Of a DNA stretch of 47,031 nt, positions 41,557 to 47,031 are shown in pieces. The notes under the pieces are model-generated. The model was not told where the DNA came from and ran no database searches. It saw only the letters and a list, made by a program, of their open reading frames with translations. The stretch covers positions 1 to 47,031 of the forward strand of contig JAEWEN010000121.1 of assembly GCA_023389275.1 (NCBI GenBank). The letters run 5' to 3'. Made by a program: the position numbers and the translations under genes. This DNA is from Bacillota bacterium (GTDB taxonomy: Bacteria > Bacillota > Clostridia > Clostridiales > Caloramatoraceae). Each line of letters begins with the position of its first letter. The stretch's first letter is position 1.

Positions 41557-43230
41557 TTATCTTACTTCTATTATTTTATGATTATATGAAAACACTTCTA
41601 ATGTTGGATCAAAATATCTATAATTCATTTTCTTTTTATTGAACTTTCCATTTTCATATTTATTTCCACTATTCCATGTTGTATCTAAAATAATCCATCT
41701 TCCATTAACAAAAGCTTCATTCCAAGCATGGTTTGAGCTTGTATGATCTATATCATCCCAGTATTTATTAGATGAACTAACCCCTAATGCATGACCTATT
41801 ACTAATTTAGAAGGTATTCCTATACTTTTTAAAAGTTCATTAGTTAGTTCAGCATACCCTTGACATACAGACTTTCTACTTTTAAATGTACCATATGCAT
41901 CAGTTCTACCATAATCTCCTGATAAGTATCCATCCCAATTATAATAAATATTTTCTGCAACCCAATTATTTATTTTAAGCAGCTTTTCATAATCATTAGA
42001 TTCTTCACCGATTATATCATAGGCTAAATTTTTAATTTCATCTCTTTCATCTTTATCTGTAATATTTATATCTAGATATTTATTAGGATTTACTTTAGAA
42101 TTTTTTGTATACTCAATATAATTATTTTCATATACTGGGGACCTTGGGAAAAACACTTCTCCATTCTCACACTTTAAAGGTATTTTCCAATAATACGACC
42201 AATAAGAAGTATCATTTTTATCCTTGAAGTAAATTCCTAATTTATAGTCTCCATATGTTAAATAATCCTCTATATTAAATATTTCCTCATAAGTTCCATC
42301 CTCTTTAACATTCCTATACTCCCTTAAAGTCTTATTCCCTTCTATCATAAATAATAATCCTGTTTTACCTAAATCTGATCTACCTTTTATTTTAATTTTT
42401 TTATTATCTATAACCATAATTTCTATATAATCTCTATTAAAGTAACTAGAACTTTTATAAGTTTTTAACTGTTCGTCAGTTTCCGGTTGTACAGTTATTA
42501 TGTTATTTTCCTCTATATCTTTAATTAATTTTTCAATGTTTTTCTCTAATTCATTAGTTCTGTTACAACTACCAAGTTTTTTTGAATTTTCAAGTGCTTC
42601 ATTAGCTTTATCTAAATCATCAAGTGCCTTAGCCTCTTCATATAATTTAACTACCTTATCATATTCAACTTGAAAATCATCTTCTATTTTCTGAACAACC
42701 TTATCAACATTATTCATTCTACTTATAAGCTCATCGTATTGCTTTTTAAAAATAGATTTATCCACTTTTTCTAAATCTATTTTAGCTAATCTTAAATACT
42801 CTCTCCAAGTTTCTGCATTTTTAATTCCTAAGTGATTTCCATACCCACCTTCTGATTTTGGTGCTATTGATTTTTCAACATGGTTAATTCTAGCTAATCC
42901 TTTAACTAAAGCTTCATCTTTATCTACTTCTACTGTTAAAGCATCTTTTTGATATTTTTCATAGTTTGGAATTTTTTCAATTAATCCTCTAGCCTCTTTT
43001 ATATATAACTCCCATGTAGCTTGATTTTTAATCCCTAGATAGTTTGTTTTCAGCGACTTAGTAAGATGGCTTATTTTTGCTTTTGCATCACCTAGTGCTT
43101 TAGACTCAGCAGGATATGTAGTAGCATGTACATTATTTATTCCTAAAGTCATTATAGTTCCTGTAATCATAGCAATAGATAAACTTCCTATTGCAAGTGC
43201 ACAAATAAACTTATTCTTAATCCTTTCCAT
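41557..43230 (-). CDS. Secreted LGIKN-repeat protein with transglutaminase-like domain
   Basis: A 557-residue exported protein. A signal peptide (to about residue 36) precedes a helical module of about 190 residues that contains two repeats, NYLGIKNQATW (63-73) and NHLGIKNAETW (132-142), 69 residues apart. A middle beta-rich domain (about 255-360) follows, then a transglutaminase-like domain (about 385-535) with a full triad: Cys456 (SVCQGYAE), His501 (NHAWNEAF) and Asp516 (ILDTTWN). Such domains may cross-link or cleave surface proteins or act as peptidases. The same repeat module occurs in the proteins at 43674 and 45669. ATG has GGGGGAG upstream. Substrate unknown. Confidence 0.8.
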   Translation of the reverse strand: MERIKNKFICALAIGSLSIAMITGTIMTLGINNVHATTYPAESKALGDAKAKISHLTKSLKTNYLGIKNQATWELYIKEARGLIEKIPNYEKYQKDALTVEVDKDEALVKGLARINHVEKSIAPKSEGGYGNHLGIKNAETWREYLRLAKIDLEKVDKSIFKKQYDELISRMNNVDKVVQKIEDDFQVEYDKVVKLYEEAKALDDLDKANEALENSKKLGSCNRTNELEKNIEKLIKDIEENNIITVQPETDEQLKTYKSSSYFNRDYIEIMVIDNKKIKIKGRSDLGKTGLLFMIEGNKTLREYRNVKEDGTYEEIFNIEDYLTYGDYKLGIYFKDKNDTSYWSYYWKIPLKCENGEVFFPRSPVYENNYIEYTKNSKVNPNKYLDINITDKDERDEIKNLAYDIIGEESNDYEKLLKINNWVAENIYYNWDGYLSGDYGRTDAYGTFKSRKSVCQGYAELTNELLKSIGIPSKLVIGHALGVSSSNKYWDDIDHTSSNHAWNEAFVNGRWIILDTTWNSGNKYENGKFNKKKMNYRYFDPTLEVFSYNHKIIEVR

Positions 43231-43478
43231 TTAAACTCCCCCTATTCAATAATATATACACTTTAAATATTACCATTAAATTACCATTTTTACATTATGT
43301 CATAAAAATAGTATTATCAAAACTTCTTACACTATTTGACACATTTCTCTCTTAATATATAATTTAAAATATATGTAGTTAATATAGGAATATATTGTAT
43401 ATAAAAAATAAAAATTAACAGATACATAAACTGATTTTAGTATTTTTATATCTTATATTTTTAAAGGAGTTGAGTTTT

Positions 43479-43601
43479 ATGAAAGAATTAGCAAAAGCTT
43501 TAGTTGCACTTTCTTATAGAATTTTTATGTTAATTGGATTAATTGCTGTTTTGTGCTTACTTATTAAAGAAATATTCCTTGATTTAGCAAGTATATTTTA
43601 A
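43479..43601 (+). CDS. 40-residue hydrophobic peptide
   Basis: ATG with AAAGGAG at ideal spacing opens a 40-codon frame: MKELAKALVALSYRIF, then a membrane helix (MLIGLIAVLCLLI), ending KEIFLDLASIF. It resembles many single-span small membrane proteins; no family recognised. It is the only plus-strand gene among the LGIKN-family genes and is followed by a large hairpin terminator. Coding status rests on the ribosome site, the composition and the terminator. Confidence 0.6.
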   Translation: MKELAKALVALSYRIFMLIGLIAVLCLLIKEIFLDLASIF

Positions 43602-43611
43602 TTTTAAAAAA

Positions 43612-43660
43612 ACTGCTAATTAACTAATATTTCATAACCAATATTAATTAGATTAGCAGT
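43612..43660. terminator. Long imperfect bidirectional terminator
   Basis: ACTGCTAAT (43612-43620) pairs with ATTAGCAGT (43652-43660). The interior also pairs partly (TAACTAATATT with AATATTAATTA). T-rich on both flanks, between convergent genes. Confidence 0.7.
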
Positions 43661-43673
43661 CTATTATTTTTAA

Positions 43674-44351
43674 TTAAGATAATTCTTTAATAAGATTATC
43701 AATATTATTAATTAATCTATCTTTTAAATAGTAAGAAGATAATTTATTAGCTAATTCTTTTGATTCATTAGCTTTATTTATAGCTAAGTCTTTATCGCTT
43801 TTAGATAATTTAAAAGCCTCTTCATATAAACCATTAGCTTTATTATATTCTTTCATATAATCGTTTTTAATTTTAACAACTTCTACCAGCTTAGAATTAA
43901 GTCTTTGATATAAAGCATTATATTGCTCTTTAAAAACTTTTAAATCTACATATTTTAAATGAACTTTAGCAAGTTCCAATCTTTGCTGCCATACATCTGC
44001 ATTTCTCATTGCTTTAGCGTTCTTTTCCATACTTATTTCTACATAGTTTATATATTCCACCGCATATAATAATGATTCGTCACTATATATTCTCTGGTCT
44101 AAGTTATCCTTTGTAGAATTTTGAGGAAGTCCACTATTTTTTCTTTTAGCATCATTTAAATAACCATTCCAAGTATCTAAGTTTTTAATACCTAGATAAT
44201 TTCTTTTCACGGAAGTCTCTAAATGACCAAGTTTATTTTGAATATATGTTATGTCGCTATTACTCCAAGCTTTAGCACTATTTAAGCTTAATGCTCCAAC
44301 AAATATTAGAATAGATAGTCCTATAACTTTAAAAACTTTTACTACAAACAT
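43674..44351 (-). CDS. Secreted LGIKN-repeat protein, short form
   Basis: A 225-residue exported protein with signal peptide (cleavage near AKA, residue 28). It is the helical module alone: NYLGIKNLDTWNGYL (51-65) and a degenerate second repeat (AMRNADVWQQRLELAK). The FKEQYNALYQRLNS stretch matches the same position in the two longer paralogues. It has no added enzymatic domain. It lies 27 bp after the stalk-domain gene and is the last gene of a three-gene operon. Function unknown; a binding module is the simplest idea. Confidence 0.75.
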   Translation of the reverse strand: MFVVKVFKVIGLSILIFVGALSLNSAKAWSNSDITYIQNKLGHLETSVKRNYLGIKNLDTWNGYLNDAKRKNSGLPQNSTKDNLDQRIYSDESLLYAVEYINYVEISMEKNAKAMRNADVWQQRLELAKVHLKYVDLKVFKEQYNALYQRLNSKLVEVVKIKNDYMKEYNKANGLYEEAFKLSKSDKDLAINKANESKELANKLSSYYLKDRLINNIDNLIKELS

Positions 44352-44378
44352 TTGCGTATCTCCTTTCTTTAATATTAA

Positions 44379-45644
44379 TTAATATTTTATAAACTGAATA
44401 TGTAAACCTCTTCCTGACTCAACATATTCTCCTCTAACAGATAGCCTTACTTTTTTTTCATCTAAAATTAAGTCATATTCTTTTCCAATTTGAAAATCAC
44501 TTCTAGCTCCAATAAGATTTTTGTGAAGAAGTTCCCATTTAGTAGGGAAGTAGAATTTTAATATTTGTGGGAAAATATAATCTTGTTTACTTGCATAAGG
44601 ACTATATTTATAATTAAAATAATTATTCATTATAAGTCCTACCTCTTTTCCATTAGGATGAACAGAAGCTGCCATTGATGTATCTACAGTACTCTGATTA
44701 AGAGGAGAATACCAAATTCCTCTACTATTATTACCTAGAGGTATTTGAAGCTCATCTGATAATGTTTTGAAATCCTTTATAGGGTCTTTTGTAGCTTTTG
44801 ATTTTAACATAGGAATAATCCAATTATTATCTATAAAAGTGTATTTATTATACATACCTGGATGACCAAATTTAGGCATTACAGGAACTTCTGCTTTTAT
44901 ACGTTTGCAATTTTCTTTTACTAATTTATATATATCTTCAAAAGCTTTTATCATTTTAGGGTCAAATTTAGAAATTACAGTATTATCTATAACTCCATCA
45001 AATGGCATAGATTGAAAACTTCCAAACCTTGTAATATTATATCCTCCATTTACCCAGTTATAATCTCCTCCAACCTGACCTGTTCTTTCATATTCACCAT
45101 ATTGAGGATGGTCTTTTGGAAGTAAGTCTACAAATTTAGGTTCTTCAACTGGCTTTTCAACTGGTTTTTCAACTGGTAACTTATCAGGAACTTCACCTAA
45201 GAAAATTTGATTTTCTTTTATAGTTAATTCATATCCAAATAGTTCATTTAAAGTTTGATATGGAACATAAAGAATCCCATCATAATAAGAAGATTTTGTT
45301 TGTGTTTTATACGGGTAAAAATTATGCTCAGAATCGTAATAATAATTTACACAATTGAAATTATAGGTTTTACCATTATGAGTAATATCTACTCCTTTTC
45401 CCTTATTCATTTTATTAGTAACTTTACCACCTAATCTGTTAACAACATCATCTACAGGAACAAAAACATCTCCATTGTCTTTAGCTTTATAAATCTTTCT
45501 ACCTTCAACTTTTTTTCCATCGATATAAAAGTAGATCTCAGGATTATCTGCTGCAAAAGTAATATTATTAAAACCTAATAATATTACTAAAGACATTGTC
45601 ATTATTAATATCTTTCTAAAGATTACTATTCTAAAAATATTCAA
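44379..45644 (-). CDS. Secreted protein with copper-amine-oxidase-like stalk domain and unknown C-terminal domain
   Basis: A 421-residue exported protein. The signal peptide (to about residue 31, ITFAA) is followed by a domain of the copper amine oxidase N-terminal (stalk) type (about 35-150: FYIDGKKVEGRKIY, VFVPVDDVVNRLGGKV, GILYVPYQTLNELFGYEL), common in clostridial cell-surface proteins. A PVEKPVEKPVEEP linker leads to a 230-residue C-terminal domain I do not recognise. The start is TTG, with AGAGG 9 nt upstream. It is 24 bp downstream of the 397-residue LGIKN protein gene, so the two are co-transcribed. Confidence 0.78.
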   Translation of the reverse strand: MNIFRIVIFRKILIMTMSLVILLGFNNITFAADNPEIYFYIDGKKVEGRKIYKAKDNGDVFVPVDDVVNRLGGKVTNKMNKGKGVDITHNGKTYNFNCVNYYYDSEHNFYPYKTQTKSSYYDGILYVPYQTLNELFGYELTIKENQIFLGEVPDKLPVEKPVEKPVEEPKFVDLLPKDHPQYGEYERTGQVGGDYNWVNGGYNITRFGSFQSMPFDGVIDNTVISKFDPKMIKAFEDIYKLVKENCKRIKAEVPVMPKFGHPGMYNKYTFIDNNWIIPMLKSKATKDPIKDFKTLSDELQIPLGNNSRGIWYSPLNQSTVDTSMAASVHPNGKEVGLIMNNYFNYKYSPYASKQDYIFPQILKFYFPTKWELLHKNLIGARSDFQIGKEYDLILDEKKVRLSVRGEYVESGRGLHIQFIKY

Positions 45645-45668
45645 TCTATTTCGCCTCTACTTTTATAA

Positions 45669-46862
45669 TTATTTTTCTGTATTAATATTTAATGTATTAT
45701 TTGTTGCATCATAAGGAATAACATACTTTATTTTCTCATATTTATCTGAACCTATTTCTGCATAACAAATTTTTCTTTTTTGGTCTAAACTAAATATTCT
45801 TCCTTTAACAGATTCTTTATCTATTCCATTCTTTGAAGATATAAATCTATTATATTCATCAATTAAAACATGTTGAAGGATTGGAGAATAAGCTAAAGCA
45901 CTTCTATCTGGTTTAACTTGAAAATTATATACTATTGTTCTATCTGTCGTTTGAGAATCTATATGATATTTTCTTATGTCATTTCCACTTTTCGCTTCTA
46001 ATAAGTATTGATTTTCATTAAGATAAGAAACTGCTAATGTATACTCTTTTCCACTAATTTTGATTTTTAATGAATCTATTTCATCTTTAAGTTCTTTTTC
46101 TACCTTATTTAAAATATTATCTAAAGCATCATTATCATTTTCTATAAACTTTTTAATATCTTTTTTCATATTATCACTAGCTTCGCAAGTACCTAACTTC
46201 TCAGCCTCACTTAAGGCTAACTTAGCCCCGTTAATATCTCCTATTTCCCTTGCTATTCTTAGTATTCTAGCAACCTTAACATATTCTACTTGAAAATCTT
46301 GTTTTATAGGAGAAACAACCATAAACTCTACATAATGCTTTCTATGTACCAATTCATCATATTGCTCTTCAAAAATTTGCCTATCTACTTTTTTTAAGTC
46401 AATTTCTGCAAGTCTTAAATACTCTAACCAAGTTTCAGCATTTTTTATACCTAAGTGGTTTCCATAACCCCCTTGTTCTTTAGGTGTTGTACTTTTCTCT
46501 ACTTGATTTATTCTAGATAAAGCTCTAACCAAAGCTTCATTTTTGTCTACCTCTACTGCCAAAGCATCTCTTTGTAACTTTTCAGAATTAGGAATTTCAT
46601 TAATTAACTCCCTAGCCTCTTTTATATATATCTCCCATGTTCCTTGATTTTTAATACCTAAGTAGTTTGTTTTTAAAGACTTAGTTAATTGTACTATTTT
46701 AGATTTTGCATTTTTAAGTTGAATTGATTCATTAGCAAATTTAATCTCTTTAGCATAAATCCTACTTGATTCATTTATATTAGTTAAAACCCCTGTTGAA
46801 AATAAAGATATTCCTAATAAACTTAAAGCAATTTTTTTAGTAATCTTTTTCTTATTAAGCAT
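45669..46862 (-). CDS. Secreted LGIKN-repeat protein with a distinct C-terminal domain
   Basis: A 397-residue exported protein. The signal peptide runs to about residue 37. Residues 50-225 closely match the N-terminal module of the transglutaminase-type paralogue, with NYLGIKNQGTW (66-76) and NHLGIKNAETW (135-145), also 69 residues apart. The C-terminal 150 residues are beta-rich and unlike the paralogue's transglutaminase domain (ISGKEYTLAVSYLNENQYLL; KICYAEIGSDKYEKI). It begins a three-gene operon with the stalk-domain protein and the short LGIKN protein. The ribosome site is TAGGAGGTA. Confidence 0.75.
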   Translation of the reverse strand: MLNKKKITKKIALSLLGISLFSTGVLTNINESSRIYAKEIKFANESIQLKNAKSKIVQLTKSLKTNYLGIKNQGTWEIYIKEARELINEIPNSEKLQRDALAVEVDKNEALVRALSRINQVEKSTTPKEQGGYGNHLGIKNAETWLEYLRLAEIDLKKVDRQIFEEQYDELVHRKHYVEFMVVSPIKQDFQVEYVKVARILRIAREIGDINGAKLALSEAEKLGTCEASDNMKKDIKKFIENDNDALDNILNKVEKELKDEIDSLKIKISGKEYTLAVSYLNENQYLLEAKSGNDIRKYHIDSQTTDRTIVYNFQVKPDRSALAYSPILQHVLIDEYNRFISSKNGIDKESVKGRIFSLDQKRKICYAEIGSDKYEKIKYVIPYDATNNTLNINTEK

Positions 46863-46945
46863 AATTATACCTCCTATATTTTTACATTTATGTATTATTA
46901 TACATAATCATTTTTTTACTATCAACATTAATAAATTATAAAAAT

Positions 46946-46979
46946 AAAAAGCACTAATACTAAAGTATTAATGCTTTTT
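46946..46979 (-). terminator. Terminator for a gene beyond the right edge
   Basis: AAAAAGCA and TGCTTTTT, then TAATAC and GTATTA, pair with one mismatch around a short loop; T-runs on both sides. Confidence 0.7.
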
Positions 46980-46995
46980 GTTCACATATAATAGT

Positions 46996-47030
46996 AAAAA
47001 CCCTCTAACCTAAATGGTTAAAGGGTTTAT
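46996..47030 (-). terminator. Second hairpin at the right edge
   Basis: AAACCCT...TAACC and GGTTA...AGGGTTT pair with one mismatch around a 5-nt loop. It may be a tandem terminator for the gene to the right. Confidence 0.5.
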
Positions 47031-47031
47031 G

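Overview
The window is AT-rich, compactly coded DNA with Gram-positive AGGAGG-type ribosome sites, frequent TTG/GTG starts and many bidirectional hairpin terminators. Gene content (Spo0E-like protein, CotH, a BclA-like spore-surface candidate, an agr system, FeoAB with its small Cys-rich partner, DUF4956/VTC proteins) points to an anaerobic, spore-forming Clostridium in the broad sense. Species cannot be fixed from sequence reading alone. No phage, transposase, CRISPR array or rRNA was seen; the arrangement looks chromosomal, with accessory surface and signalling islands.

Layout. 1-5 kb: YitT membrane protein, AzlCD amino-acid exporter, TadA, a TetR regulator, an M20 amidohydrolase, tRNA-Arg(CCT) and a Spo0E-like protein. 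5.7-7.5 kb: an FNT anion channel co-oriented with an MTA/SAH-nucleosidase-like enzyme; both carry Asn where the family normally has its key His or Asp. 7.5-12 kb: a membrane GGDEF protein and feoA-feoB-small partner behind a predicted Fur box. 12-19 kb: an unknown membrane protein, an EamA transporter, an orphan 332-residue protein, a BclA-like surface protein, a GGDEF/EAL phosphodiesterase and an aminotransferase. 19-24 kb: a nitrate/sulfonate/thiamine-precursor-type ABC importer, divergent from an FtsX-type ABC pair. 24-28 kb: a complete agr-like quorum-sensing locus (agrB-agrD-agrC-agrA, minus strand) and a divergent AgrA paralogue. The AgrD peptide has no cysteine, and a serine sits where the ring nucleophile belongs.

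28-36 kb: a seven-gene operon (VTC-domain protein, DUF4956, CotH kinase, glycosidase-like protein, HEAT protein, processive GT2, small DivIVA-like coiled coil) reading from one good promoter. It looks like a cell-surface polymer assembly system of undefined chemistry. Its first gene appears to start at a non-canonical AUA (or AUU) codon. 36-41 kb: a CAP-domain secreted protein, an Na+/H+ antiporter, an unknown exported protein, and a lipoprotein rhodanese flanked by 239/240-bp direct repeats next to tRNA-Leu(TAA). 41-47 kb: a GNAT acetyltransferase and a family of secreted proteins sharing a two-repeat 'N-x-LGIKN-x-x-TW' helical module, one joined to a transglutaminase-like domain, plus a stalk-domain protein and a 40-residue membrane peptide.

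How the parts may fit: agr signalling, c-di-GMP enzymes and a Spo0E-like protein are regulators of surface and sporulation programmes. The CotH operon, BclA-like protein and LGIKN family are plausible surface outputs. No regulatory link between them is demonstrated by the sequence. The best candidates for undescribed biology are the cysteine-free AgrD system, the VTC-DUF4956-CotH-GT2 operon and the LGIKN secreted family.
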